A stretch of 64,000 nt of DNA from Streptomyces roseoverticillatus (GTDB lineage Bacteria; Actinomycetota; Actinomycetes; Streptomycetales; Streptomycetaceae), in the NCBI RefSeq assembly GCF_000719265.1, contig NZ_JOFL01000016.1, forward strand, positions 1-64,000. The letters run 5' to 3'. The notes under the pieces are model-generated. The model had not been told where the DNA came from. It was given only the letters and a program-made list of their open reading frames with translations, and searched no databases. Below are positions 43,740 through 51,995 of this stretch, in pieces; position 1 is the stretch's first letter; each line of letters begins with the position of its first letter. Both the position numbers and the translations under genes were made by a program.

Positions 43740-44882
43740 TCAGGAGAGCAGGGAACGGCCGATGATCTCCTTCATGATCTCGGTGGTGCCGCCGTAGATC
43801 GTCTGGATCCGGCCGTCGGTGAACGCCTTCGCGACCGGGTACTCGCTCATGTACCCGTACCCGCCGTGGAGTTGCAGGCAGCGGTCGGCGACGCGCTTCT
43901 GCAGCTCCGTCGCCCACCACTTGGCCATGGAGGCGTGCACGGCGTCGAGCGTGCCGGCCGCGTGGTCGGTGATGCAGCGGTCCAGGAACGCGCGGGTCAC
44001 GGCGCACTCGGTGGCCATCTCGGCGATCTCGAAGCGGACGTGCTGCAGCCTGGCGAGCGGGCGGCCGAACGCCTCGCGCTCCTTGACGTAGGCGGTGGTG
44101 ATCTCCAGGAGGTGCTCGGCGGCGGCGATCCCGGCCACGGCGATGTTCATCCGCTCCTGGGCGAGGTTGGTCATCAGGTGGACGAAGCCGCCGTGGAGCT
44201 CGCCGAGGAGGTTCTCCTTGGGCACGCGGACGTCGTGGAAGAACAGCTCGGCGGTGTCCTGCGCCTTCTGCCCGATCTTGTCGAGGTTGCGGCCGCGCTC
44301 GAAGCCCGCCATGCCGCGCTCGACGACGAGCAGGCTCAGGCCCTTGGCCCCGCCCTCGGGCGTCGTGCGCGCCACGACGACCACGAGGTCGGCGAGGATG
44401 CCGTTGGAGATGAAGGTCTTGGAGCCGTTGAGGAGCCAGTGGTCGCCGCGGTCCTCGGCGGAGGTGCGGATGCCCTGCAGGTCGGAGCCGGCGCCGGGCT
44501 CCGTCATCGCTACGGCGGTGATGATCTCGCCCGTGCAGAAGCCGGGCAGCCAGCGGCGCTTCTGCTCCTCGGTGGCGAGGGCCGTCAGATAGGGCCCGAC
44601 GATGTCGTTGTGCAGCCCGACGGCGAGTCCGGCGGCGCCGGCGCGGGTGAACTCCTCGGTGAGCACCGCGCTGTAGCGGAAGTCGGCGGTGCCCCCGCCG
44701 CCGTACTCCTCGGGCACGGCGAGCCCGAGCAGGCCCTGACGGCCCGCCGCCCGCCACGCCTCGCGCGAGACGATGCCGTCGCGCTCCCACTGCGCGTAGT
44801 GCGGGGCGACCTCCTTGGTGAGGAAGGTGCGGACCGTCCCGCGGAAGGCTTCGTGGTCGGCGGTGAAGATCTGGCGCTTCAT
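43740..44882 (-). CDS. acyl-CoA dehydrogenase
   Basis: A 380-residue FAD-dependent dehydrogenase that introduces the alpha-beta double bond into acyl-CoA. Landmarks are AMTEPGAGSDLQGIRT and WLLNGSKTFISNG. The C-terminal LHGGYGYMSEYPVAKAFTDGR and IYGGTTEIMKEIIGR segment has Glu in the usual long-chain position. The ATG overlaps the stop of the CoA-transferase gene, and the thiolase follows 63 bases later. Confidence 0.95.
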   Translation of the reverse strand: MKRQIFTADHEAFRGTVRTFLTKEVAPHYAQWERDGIVSREAWRAAGRQGLLGLAVPEEYGGGGTADFRYSAVLTEEFTRAGAAGLAVGLHNDIVGPYLTALATEEQKRRWLPGFCTGEIITAVAMTEPGAGSDLQGIRTSAEDRGDHWLLNGSKTFISNGILADLVVVVARTTPEGGAKGLSLLVVERGMAGFERGRNLDKIGQKAQDTAELFFHDVRVPKENLLGELHGGFVHLMTNLAQERMNIAVAGIAAAEHLLEITTAYVKEREAFGRPLARLQHVRFEIAEMATECAVTRAFLDRCITDHAAGTLDAVHASMAKWWATELQKRVADRCLQLHGGYGYMSEYPVAKAFTDGRIQTIYGGTTEIMKEIIGRSLLS

Positions 44883-46018
44883 CTGTGCGGGCCCTTCCGG
44901 AGGGAGTCGAGGCCGGGGACGTCCCAGTCCCGCGCCACTTCGGCGGTGTCCGCGCCGGGCCGGGCGGGCGGGCGTCGTACGGAGCCTGGGGTTTCGGAGA
45001 AGCGCGGGGCGGGGGCGGGCTGGGTGAGGCCCTCGTGCTCGACGAAGGTGCCGCGGGCGGCGAGGTGGGGGTGGGCGGGTGCCTCGCGCAGCGACAGCAC
45101 GGGGGCGACGCAGGCGTCCGAGCCGTCGAAGACGGCCGTCCACTCGGCGCGGGTGCGCTCCCGGAAGCGGGCGGCGATGGCGGCGCGCAGCTCGCCCCAG
45201 CGGGCGGGGTCCTCGCGGGCGGGGGCCGTCTCCGGCAGGCCGAGGAGCTCCATGAACTGCACGTAGAACCGCTGTTCCAGCGCGCCGACCGCCATGTGGC
45301 CGCCGTCGGCCGTCTCGTACGTGCCGTAGAAGGGGGAACCGCCGTCGAAGAAGTTGGCCTCGCGCCGGTCCTGCCAGGCGCCGGCCGCCAGCATGCCGTG
45401 GAGGAGCGCGGTCAGGTGCGCGGTGCCGTCGACGATGGCGGCGTCGACGACCTGCCCGGCGCCGCCGGCGCGGGCGTGGTGGAGGGCGGCGAGGACGCCG
45501 ACGACGAGGTAGAGGGCACCGCCGCCGAAGTCGCCGAGGAGGTTGGCGGGGAAGGCGGGCGGGCCGTCGGCCGGGCCGGACAGGCCGAGGGCGCCGGTGA
45601 CGGCGATGTACGCGATGTCGTGGCCGGCGGTGTCGGCGAGGGGGCCGTGCTGACCCCAGCCGGTCATCCGCCCGTACACGAGGCGGGGGTTGCGGGCGAG
45701 GCACGCGTCGGGGCCGACGCCGAGCCGCTCGGCGACGCCGGGGCGGTAGCCCTCGATCAGCACGTCGGCGCGGGCGGCGAGGCCGAGGACCGCGCGCCGG
45801 CCGTCCTCGGTCTTGAGGTCGGCCGTCACCGAGCGCTTGTTGCGGTTGGTGACGTCGCGGGAGGGGGCGATGTGCAGGCCCGGGCCGCCGGGCCGGTCCA
45901 CGCGGACGACGTCCGCCCCGAGGTCGGCCAGCAGCATGGCGGCGAACGGGCCCGGCCCGATGCCTGCGAGTTCGACCACGCGCACGCCCTGCAGCGGACC
46001 GCCGGCCGTCCCGGTCAT
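44879..46018 (-). CDS. CaiB/BaiF family CoA-transferase or alpha-methylacyl-CoA racemase
   Basis: A 379-residue class III CoA-transferase-fold protein. It begins GVRVVELAGIGPGPFAAMLLADLGADV, quoted here as landmark positions 10-36, followed by VDRPGG and RNKRSVTADLK. The position of the conserved aspartate (GHDIAYIAVTGAL) is kept. The racemase subgroup makes 2-methyl-branched acyl-CoAs accessible to dehydrogenases, fitting its place at the head of this operon. The ATG follows GGGGGTCCGG. Activation by CoA transfer is the alternative. Confidence 0.88.
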   Translation of the reverse strand: MTGTAGGPLQGVRVVELAGIGPGPFAAMLLADLGADVVRVDRPGGPGLHIAPSRDVTNRNKRSVTADLKTEDGRRAVLGLAARADVLIEGYRPGVAERLGVGPDACLARNPRLVYGRMTGWGQHGPLADTAGHDIAYIAVTGALGLSGPADGPPAFPANLLGDFGGGALYLVVGVLAALHHARAGGAGQVVDAAIVDGTAHLTALLHGMLAAGAWQDRREANFFDGGSPFYGTYETADGGHMAVGALEQRFYVQFMELLGLPETAPAREDPARWGELRAAIAARFRERTRAEWTAVFDGSDACVAPVLSLREAPAHPHLAARGTFVEHEGLTQPAPAPRFSETPGSVRRPPARPGADTAEVARDWDVPGLDSLRKGPHR

Positions 46019-46123
46019 CCGGACCCCCTGTGCGTCGGTGACACGACCCTGTGACATGACCCTCGTGGCACCGCCCCTGCGGCACCACGTCTGTGACACA
46101 ACTGCTGTAACACTCGCGATGTT

Positions 46124-46137
46124 AAGAACAGGTTCCA
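46124..46137. promoter_or_regulatory. inverted repeat upstream of the beta-oxidation operon
   Basis: AAGAACAGGTTCCA has the core GAAC-AG-GTTC and resembles the KstR-type operator TAGAACNNGTTCTA at 10 of the 12 defined positions, as I recall it. It lies about 110 bases above the CoA-transferase start in the only AT-rich stretch of the region. Several CTGTGACAC-like repeats lie between it and the gene. A TetR-type acyl-CoA sensor is the likely ligand. Confidence 0.45.
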
Positions 46138-46156
46138 GTTTTCACAAGACCTCGCC

Positions 46157-46534
46157 TCAACGGGCGTCGAGCTCCGCGACGAGCCGCTTCGGGGCGATGG
46201 TCCGGTAGCTCTCCTCCACCCAGTCGCACAGCATGTCCGCCGGGGCGCTCTCCCCGGTGAGCGGGACCGAGACCCAGCCGTGTCTGCCGAGGCCGTACGC
46301 CGTGGGCGTCGCACCGGGGACGGCCAGGGCGTGGCCGTGCACCTCCTCGTCCTTGAGCTTGACCGAGATGCCCGGTGACTCGCTGTTCCCCTCGGCACCG
46401 AGGAAGACGAAGATCTTCTTGTTGACCTTGACGACGGCGCTCTCCTCCCAGGGGAACTCCTCGACGGCGCCGGGCAGTGAGAGCGCGAATTCCCTGACCT
46501 TCGCGCGGGCCTTGAGGGGGACGGACAGGGCCAT
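46157..46534 (-). CDS. MmcQ/YjbR family DNA-binding-like protein
   Basis: A 125-residue protein of the MmcQ/YjbR (CyaY-like fold) family: LSLPGAVEEFPWEESAVVKV, then KIFVFLGAEG, GRHGWVSVPL and DWVEESYRTIAPKRLVAEL. Its function in cells is not established. GGAGGCACCC precedes the ATG. The gene is monocistronic as far as can be seen. Confidence 0.85.
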   Translation of the reverse strand: MALSVPLKARAKVREFALSLPGAVEEFPWEESAVVKVNKKIFVFLGAEGNSESPGISVKLKDEEVHGHALAVPGATPTAYGLGRHGWVSVPLTGESAPADMLCDWVEESYRTIAPKRLVAELDAR

Positions 46535-46565
46535 GGGTGCCTCCGGAAATGTGCGCGTGCGCCGC

Positions 46566-46603
46566 GTTGCTGTGTTGCCTCGTTGTTGCTGTGTTGCCTC
46601 GTT
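46566..46603. repeat. perfect 19-bp tandem duplication
   Basis: GTTGCTGTGTTGCCTCGTT occurs twice head to tail (46566-46584 and 46585-46603), just above the MmcQ/YjbR gene. Perfect identity suggests a recent duplication or a variable-number locus. Confidence 0.9.
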
Positions 46604-46657
46604 GCCCGTACACGCTAGCCCGCGGGTCTGACATCGCCCGGGATCACACGGACGGGA

Positions 46658-47593
46658 TCACAGCAGCCCGGCCTCCGCCAGGTGGTGCCGCACGGCGTCC
46701 ACGGCTGTGCCGGGCAAGGGGCGCTGCGGCACGGCCGTCGCCGGGCAGTCGATGACGCCGAGCAGGTGCAGGGCGGCCTTGAAGCCGCCCAGGGCGGACG
46801 CGGTCGGGCCCATGTCGCCGTGGCCGCCCGACTCGGCCAGCGCGAACAGGGCCGCGAGCCGGTCCTGTTCGGCGGCCGCCTCGGCCCAGCGGCCGGCCCG
46901 GGCGTGCTCGTACAGCCGTACGTAGCCGGCCGGATCCACGTTGCCCAGTCCGGGAACGACGCCGTGAGCACCCGCCAGCAACGCCGCGTCGACCGCCAGT
47001 TCGGACCCGGTCAGGACGGCGAAGGCGCCGTCCAGGCCGCGGCGGCGCAGCCCGACGAGGAGCCGGCGCAGCGCGCCGAGGTCGCCGCTGCTGTCCTTGA
47101 GCCCGGCGGCGGTCCCGTCCTCGGCCAGGGCGAGGACGGTCGCGGCGTCCAGCTTGGTGTGGACGCACTGCGGGATGTCGTACGCGAGGAGCGGTAGTCC
47201 GCCACCCTCACGGATGCGGCGGAAGTGGTCGCGGACCTCCACCGGGTGGGTGGTCACGTAGAAGGGCGCGGTGGCCACGAGCGCGTCCGCGCCCAGCGCG
47301 GCGGCCGCGCGCGCGTGGTCCAGGACGCGGGCGGTGGTCATGTCGATGACCCCGGCGAGGACGGGCACCCGGCCGGCGACCGCGTCGACGGCGGCCCGCA
47401 GCGCGGTGCGCCGCTGGGCGTCGCTCAGGCAAGCGGTCTCCCCGCTGGACCCGAGAACGAACACGCCGTGCGCGCCGGCCGCGAGCACGTGCTCCACGAG
47501 GGACCCCAGCGAGCGGGTGTCGACCTCGCCCGACGGGGTCAGGGGCGTGCAGAGCGGCGGGACGACACCCGACAGGGGAACGGGCAGGCCCAT
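46658..47593 (-). CDS. dihydrodipicolinate synthase/N-acetylneuraminate lyase family aldolase
   Basis: A 311-residue TIM-barrel pyruvate aldolase. It has the Schiff-base lysine in GLKDSSGDLGALR, the catalytic tyrosine in LLAYDIPQ, and LGSSGETACLS in place of the GTTGE loop of true DapA. The changed loop argues against lysine biosynthesis and for a catabolic 2-keto-sugar-acid or hydroxy-acid aldolase. Neighbouring genes give no hint of the substrate. Confidence 0.87.
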   Translation of the reverse strand: MGLPVPLSGVVPPLCTPLTPSGEVDTRSLGSLVEHVLAAGAHGVFVLGSSGETACLSDAQRRTALRAAVDAVAGRVPVLAGVIDMTTARVLDHARAAAALGADALVATAPFYVTTHPVEVRDHFRRIREGGGLPLLAYDIPQCVHTKLDAATVLALAEDGTAAGLKDSSGDLGALRRLLVGLRRRGLDGAFAVLTGSELAVDAALLAGAHGVVPGLGNVDPAGYVRLYEHARAGRWAEAAAEQDRLAALFALAESGGHGDMGPTASALGGFKAALHLLGVIDCPATAVPQRPLPGTAVDAVRHHLAEAGLL

Positions 47594-47716
47594 GGCGACC
47601 GCCTTTCCGGCGCGATGCGGTGCGCCGAGCCTTCGGAAGGGGCGAGCCCAGTATGTCGGCGCGGTGCCCCGCCGTGGGGCCGCTCCGCCGTCAGGGCGGG
47701 GCGCGCGCCCGCTCCT

Positions 47717-48430
47717 TCAGCCCGCCACCAGCCCCTTCAGCGCGCGGCGGCACAGGGCGTCCGCGGCCCGCGTCGTCTCCGGGAGGCGGTAGGCGGGCGC
47801 CAGGGCGAGGGTGTGGGCAGTGGCGTTGTCGAGGCTCGTGCGGTGGCCGACCGAGACGAAGACCGGTTTGACGCCGGGCCGGGTGCGCAGGGCGCGGCCC
47901 ACTTCCTCGTCGCCGTCGAGGAGGGGCGAGGTGTCGCCCCGGTGGGGCCCGGGGGCGTCGTGGCGGAAGGTGAAGGGGTTCTTGGCGACGCCGATCGTGG
48001 GCAGGCCCGTGACGACGCCGAGGTGGCTGGCGAGGCCGAAGCGGCGGGGGTGGGCGAGCCCGTAGCCGTCGCAGACGACCAGGCCGGGGGTGACGCGGAG
48101 GCGGTCCAGGGCGGCGAGCACGGTGGGGATCTCGCGGAAGGCGAGCAGCCCGGGGACGTACGGGAAGGCGACCCGGCCGACCGCGGTCGCCTCCTCCACG
48201 ACCTGCAGGGTGGCCGTGTCCAGGGCGACGGCGGCGGCCACGACGACGTCCCGCTCGTCGTCGTAGGCGACGTCGACGCCGACGGCCACGAGGGGCTCGC
48301 CGGGCGGCGGCCCGGGCTCGCCGAGGACGACGCGGCCGCGCAACTCGTCCTGGAGGGCGGCCGCTTCCGCCTCGGTCGTGGGCCAGCCGGGGGGTACGCC
48401 GACGGGTTCTGTCTGTTCTGCTGCGCTCAT
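47717..48430 (-). CDS. nfi: endonuclease V (deoxyinosine 3' endonuclease)
   Basis: Endonuclease V nicks DNA (or RNA) next to inosine. The 237-residue product shows the family motifs GVDVAYDDE (first catalytic Asp), FPYVPGLLAFREIPTV, CDGYGLAHPRRFGLASHLGV and IGVAKNPF. Its divergent promoter TACGGT ends nine bases from the ATG and lies back to back with that of the YciI gene. Confidence 0.93.
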   Translation of the reverse strand: MSAAEQTEPVGVPPGWPTTEAEAAALQDELRGRVVLGEPGPPPGEPLVAVGVDVAYDDERDVVVAAAVALDTATLQVVEEATAVGRVAFPYVPGLLAFREIPTVLAALDRLRVTPGLVVCDGYGLAHPRRFGLASHLGVVTGLPTIGVAKNPFTFRHDAPGPHRGDTSPLLDGDEEVGRALRTRPGVKPVFVSVGHRTSLDNATAHTLALAPAYRLPETTRAADALCRRALKGLVAG

Positions 48431-48439
48431 TGTGCGGCC

Positions 48440-48460
48440 ACCGTACCCGGCCCGTAGGCT
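48440..48460. promoter_or_regulatory. paired -10 boxes of divergent leaderless promoters
   Basis: In a 37-base gap the minus-strand TACGGT (48440-48445) sits nine bases from the endonuclease V ATG. The plus-strand TAGGCT (48455-48460) sits seven bases from the YciI ATG. The -35 region of each promoter must overlap the start of the opposite gene, so only one polymerase should fit at a time. Confidence 0.55.
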
Positions 48461-48467
48461 GGCGATC

Positions 48468-48767
48468 ATGTTCGTACTGGAGCTGACCTACATCGCGCCG
48501 ATCGAGCGCATCGACGCCGCCCTCCCCGAGCACGTCGCCTGGCTGGACGCGCACTACGCGTCCGGGGTCTTCATCGCCTCCGGGCGCAAGGTGCCGCGCG
48601 ACGGGGGCGTCATCCTCGCCCTCGGGGACGACCGGAAGAAGATCGAGGAGATCACGAAGAGCGACCCGTTCACCGTGGCGGGGGTGTGCGAGTACACGAT
48701 CACCGAGTTCATCCCGACGAAGACGGCCCCCGCCCTGGAGGCCTACCGGCAGGAACTGCCGTCCTGA
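48468..48767 (+). CDS. YciI family protein
   Basis: A 99-residue ferredoxin-like-fold protein with the YciI pattern ALPEHVAWLDAHYASGVFIASGRKVP, described here as residues 18-43, followed by GGVILALGD and DPFTVAGVCEYTITEF. The His/Asp pair of the family (EHVAWLDAH) is present. The function of such single-domain YciI proteins is poorly known. It ends seven bases before the convergent beta-propeller gene. Confidence 0.88.
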   Translation: MFVLELTYIAPIERIDAALPEHVAWLDAHYASGVFIASGRKVPRDGGVILALGDDRKKIEEITKSDPFTVAGVCEYTITEFIPTKTAPALEAYRQELPS

Positions 48768-48773
48768 CCGCGG

Positions 48774-49910
48774 TCACTTTCCTGACCGTGCGGTGAGCCG
48801 GGCCAGCCTGCCCTTCTCCCCCGCGGCCCAGCAGCCTCCGTCCGGCGCGCAGTCCACGGTGTCGTACGAGCCGGTGCCGAAGCCGCGCCAGGTGCGGCCG
48901 CCGTCCGTGGTGACGTCGCTGCCCGTGGGCCCGACGGCGAGCGCCGTGGTGCGGCTGCGGGGCAGCCAGGCGACGCCGGAGCGGTAGGCGCCCGGCGGCC
49001 GGGCGGCCGCGGCCCAGGTCGCGCCGCCGTCGCCGCTGACGGCCGCGGCCCGCCCGGACGGCTGCCCGGTGCGGTAGTCGCCGCCGACGGCCAGCCCGTG
49101 CGCCCGGTCGCGGAAGGCCAGGCCGAAGACGCCGCGTGCGGGGTCGCCGGCCGGTACGGGCGTGCCGGTGACGGTCCAGGTGCGGCCGCGGTCGGCGGAG
49201 TGCAGGACGCGGGAGGACGCGGCGCCGCCGGTGGCGATCCAGGCGTCGCGGCCGCCGGTCCGGCCGCGGGCGGTCACCACGCACTGGCCGCTCGCCGCGA
49301 ACGCCGCCTCGCCGGGGAGCGCCGCCGGCATGCCCGCGGCGGGCAGGAGGCGCCAGCTACGGCCGCCGTCGCCGGTCGCGAGGACGCGGAACCTGCCGTC
49401 CACGGGGTCGCCGAGCGCGATGCCGTGGCGCGCGTCGAAGAAGGCCAGGCAGTCGTAGAACGCCTTCGGGTCGGCGTTACGGAAGGTCTCCGTCCAGGTG
49501 GTGCCGCCGTCGTCGGTGCGGAAGACCCGGGAGGCCTCGCCCTCACCGATGGCCAGAACGACGGCGCGCCGCGCGTCGAACGCCTCCACGTCGCGGAACT
49601 CGAGGGCGCCGGCGCCGGGCGGCGAGACGTTTCGCCAGCTGCGGCCGGCGTCGCGGGTGAGCAGGACCGTGCCCTTCGTGCCCGCGGCCCAGGCGGTGGT
49701 CCGGCTGACAGCCGCGAGGCCCCTGAAGCGGGCGTCGCTGCCGCTGTCCAGGCTCTCCCACGCGGGGGCCTTGCCGGCGGCTTGGGCGGGGGTTGCCACG
49801 GGGGCCTTGCCGGCGGCTTGCGCAGGGGCTGCCGCGGTGCCCGCGAGCGCGAGTGCGGTGCCGCACAGGGCGGCGGCGATGGTGCGTAACGTCGTCAGAG
49901 TCCGTCTCAT
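48774..49910 (-). CDS. secreted BNR/YCF48-like beta-propeller protein
   Basis: A 378-residue exported protein. The signal peptide (LRTIAAALCGTALALAGTAAAPAQA) is followed by a short duplicated segment (two copies of PAQAAGKAP) and then repeated blades with Asp-box motifs such as TRDAGRSWRN, TDDGGTTWTE, SADRGRTWTV and SGDGGATWAA. Such proteins resemble oxidoreductases or plant HCF136/sialidase propellers, and the ligand is unknown. A TACCTT box (49919-49924) ends eight bases from the ATG. Confidence 0.85.
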   Translation of the reverse strand: MRRTLTTLRTIAAALCGTALALAGTAAAPAQAAGKAPVATPAQAAGKAPAWESLDSGSDARFRGLAAVSRTTAWAAGTKGTVLLTRDAGRSWRNVSPPGAGALEFRDVEAFDARRAVVLAIGEGEASRVFRTDDGGTTWTETFRNADPKAFYDCLAFFDARHGIALGDPVDGRFRVLATGDGGRSWRLLPAAGMPAALPGEAAFAASGQCVVTARGRTGGRDAWIATGGAASSRVLHSADRGRTWTVTGTPVPAGDPARGVFGLAFRDRAHGLAVGGDYRTGQPSGRAAAVSGDGGATWAAAARPPGAYRSGVAWLPRSRTTALAVGPTGSDVTTDGGRTWRGFGTGSYDTVDCAPDGGCWAAGEKGRLARLTARSGK

Positions 49911-49960
49911 GGCGGCGCAAGGTAGCACCTGCGGGGCGGGGGTTCACCGGTTGCGGCGGA

Positions 49961-50342
49961 GTCCGGCACCGGGTCGGCTCCGCCGGGGTTACGCGGGGAT
50001 TCCTGCCGCCCGCCGCCGGGAGGCTCTCAGCTGCGGCGAAGTCCGGCACTGCCGGACGACACCGTCGTGGTTGCGCGTTGTTGCGGCGGAGGATTCCTGC
50101 CGGCTGCCGCCGGGAGGCTCTCAGCTGCGACTCCGGCACTGTCGGGCGACACCGTCGTGGTTACGCGCCGTTGCGGCGGGAGATTTCTACCGGCTCCAGG
50201 CGGGGAAGCTCGGCCCCCACGCACCGGTTTGCGCCGCCGCCGCAGACGCGAAGCCCTCGGCGGGGGTTCACCGGCTGCGGCGAAATCCGGCACCGCCGGT
50301 CAGCGCCTTCGTGGTTGCGCGCCGTGGCGGCAGAGGCATTCT
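49961..50342. repeat. tandem array of the dispersed palindromic element
   Basis: The 615-base gap between the divergent propeller and kinase genes holds four same-direction units: a degenerate one at 49961-50006, then 50041-50102, 50131-50191 and 50285-50342. The middle pair repeat with a period of about 90 bases and share the linker CGGGAGGCTCTCAGCTGCG. Unit landmarks are TCCGGCACTGCCGG, CACCGTCGTGGTT and TTGCGGCGGAGGATTCCT. The remainder up to 50512 shows no gene. Confidence 0.85.
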
Positions 50343-50512
50343 GTGGGCCGCGGGCCATCGAGGCGGGCGCATCCGCCCGCCGATGCGGCGACGCCACCGG
50401 CCGAAGGCCGCCCCGGCCGGGGGTCCGGGGGTTGCCCCCGGGAATTGCAGTCATCCTTTCGGCCGGGGCCGGAATGGCTGGACGGGCGATCCGCCGCTCC
50501 CCCGCCCGCGCC

Positions 50513-50518
50513 TAGCGT
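50513..50518 (+). promoter_or_regulatory. -10 box TAGCGT, probable leaderless promoter
   Basis: TAGCGT ends seven bases before the ATG of the orphan kinase gene and no ribosome-binding site is present. Confidence 0.5.
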
Positions 50519-50525
50519 GAAGCGC

Positions 50526-51719
50526 ATGACGCCGACGACGCCGACGCCCATGCCGTTCGCCCCCGCCCGAAGCGCACCCCCGAGCCGGCGTCGCCGCCGG
50601 GGCTGGCTGCTGGCCGGGCTGTGCGGGCTGTGGCTGCTGGAGGGCCGGGTGCTGTCCCGGGGGGCGGTCTACCCGGGGCAGACCGCTGCCCACCACGCCC
50701 ACCTCGTGGTGTGGGCCGCCGGGCTGCTGGTCGTCATGTGCGTGCTGCCGTGGGCGCCGCTCGCCCTGCGGGCCGCGGCGGCCGTGGGCGTGTCCTGGAC
50801 GGCGACCGGGTACCTGATGGCGGCCGGCCTGCACCTGCCCGTCTGGGGGCTGACGGAGAGCGCCGCCCTGCTCGTCCTGCTCGCCCTGGTGGCGTGGCGG
50901 GCGCCGGTGCGGGCCGCCGTGCCGGCGGGCGTCGCCCTGGCCGCCGGGGTCCTGGTGGCCCCGGTGCGCGACATGGAGGTGCCGGGCACGGCCGTCGTCG
51001 TCTACGCCCTCGTCGTCGCCGGGGTGACCTCGGCCGGCCTGTGCCTGCGCTACCGTGACGCCGAGCGCGCCCGGGCCGTGGCCGCCGCGCGCGACGCGGA
51101 GCGCCTGGAGCTCGCCGGCGAGCTGCAGGACTTCGTCGCCCACCACGTCGCCGCGATGACCCTGCTGGCCAAGGCCACCGGCACCGTCGCCGAGGACGAG
51201 CGCGTGGCCGCCTCCCTGCGGGACATCCAGGCGGCCGGCGACGAGGCCCTGACCTCGGCCCGGCGGCTGCTGCGCGTCCTGCACCAGGACGCGCCCCACC
51301 GCGCGCCCCTGCCCGGTCTGGACGGGGTGCGCGAGCTGGTAGACGACTTCCGCCGTACGGGGCGGGGGCCCGTACGGGTCGACCTGCACGTCGATCCCGG
51401 CTTCGGCGCCGGGCTGCCCCCGGAGCTGGCCGCCTCCGTGCACCGGATCGTCGCCGAGGGGCTGGCCAACGTGGCCAAGCACAGCGCTGAGGCGTCGGCC
51501 GTACGCGTGACGCTGCGCGAGGCGGAACGGAGCCTGTTCGTCTCGGTGCGCGACGACGGGGCCGCGGGGCAGCCGGCGCAGTGCTCGCCGGAGGACACCG
51601 GCGGGCTGGGTCTGGTCGGGCTGACGGAGCGGGCGGACGCGATCGGCGGGTCCCTGACGGCGGGGCCCGTCCCGGGCGGTGGCTGGGAAGTACTGGCGGT
51701 GCTGCCGGTGCAACGGTGA
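50526..51719 (+). CDS. orphan sensor histidine-kinase-like protein with altered H-box
   Basis: A 397-residue membrane protein with about five hydrophobic helices (residues 25-165), a HisKA_3-type dimerisation helix and a HATPase domain. The HATPase has an N box in HRIVAEGLANVAKHS and a G box in GGLGLVGLTERADAIGG. The H-box reads ELQDFVAHHVAAM where NarL-type kinases have E-L-H-D, so the usual phospho-acceptor His is Gln. No response regulator gene is adjacent. It may be a pseudokinase, use a neighbouring His, or work through a distant partner. Confidence 0.82.
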   Translation: MTPTTPTPMPFAPARSAPPSRRRRRGWLLAGLCGLWLLEGRVLSRGAVYPGQTAAHHAHLVVWAAGLLVVMCVLPWAPLALRAAAAVGVSWTATGYLMAAGLHLPVWGLTESAALLVLLALVAWRAPVRAAVPAGVALAAGVLVAPVRDMEVPGTAVVVYALVVAGVTSAGLCLRYRDAERARAVAAARDAERLELAGELQDFVAHHVAAMTLLAKATGTVAEDERVAASLRDIQAAGDEALTSARRLLRVLHQDAPHRAPLPGLDGVRELVDDFRRTGRGPVRVDLHVDPGFGAGLPPELAASVHRIVAEGLANVAKHSAEASAVRVTLREAERSLFVSVRDDGAAGQPAQCSPEDTGGLGLVGLTERADAIGGSLTAGPVPGGGWEVLAVLPVQR

Positions 51720-51900
51720 GCAGAGCGCCCAACGAGCAGGGATTTGACGGCTGATACGGCAGTTGTCTTTTCCATTCCAAGGAGAGTGACGCAGCTCACG
51801 CTCGAATCATGTGCACTGCAGCGATCGAACCGCCGTCTCTCCTGACGGCGTCTCTCCGGTGGGCGGCCCCTTCCGGGGCCGGCCGGCAGGAGAACCACCG

Positions 51901-51974
51901 CCGCACCACCACCGCAAGGCCCCGCACCACCGCAAGGAACCGCACGTCACCGCACGGAACCGCACCACGTCACA
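51901..51974. repeat. degenerate CCGCACCACCGCAAGG repeats upstream of ssgD
   Basis: Four imperfect copies of an 18-20 base unit (CCGCACCACCGCAAGGAA-like) sit just before the ssgD ribosome-binding site, in the probable 5' untranslated leader. They could arise by slippage or affect leader structure. Confidence 0.6.
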
Positions 51975-51995
51975 GCGATCGCGAGGGAGCACGCG

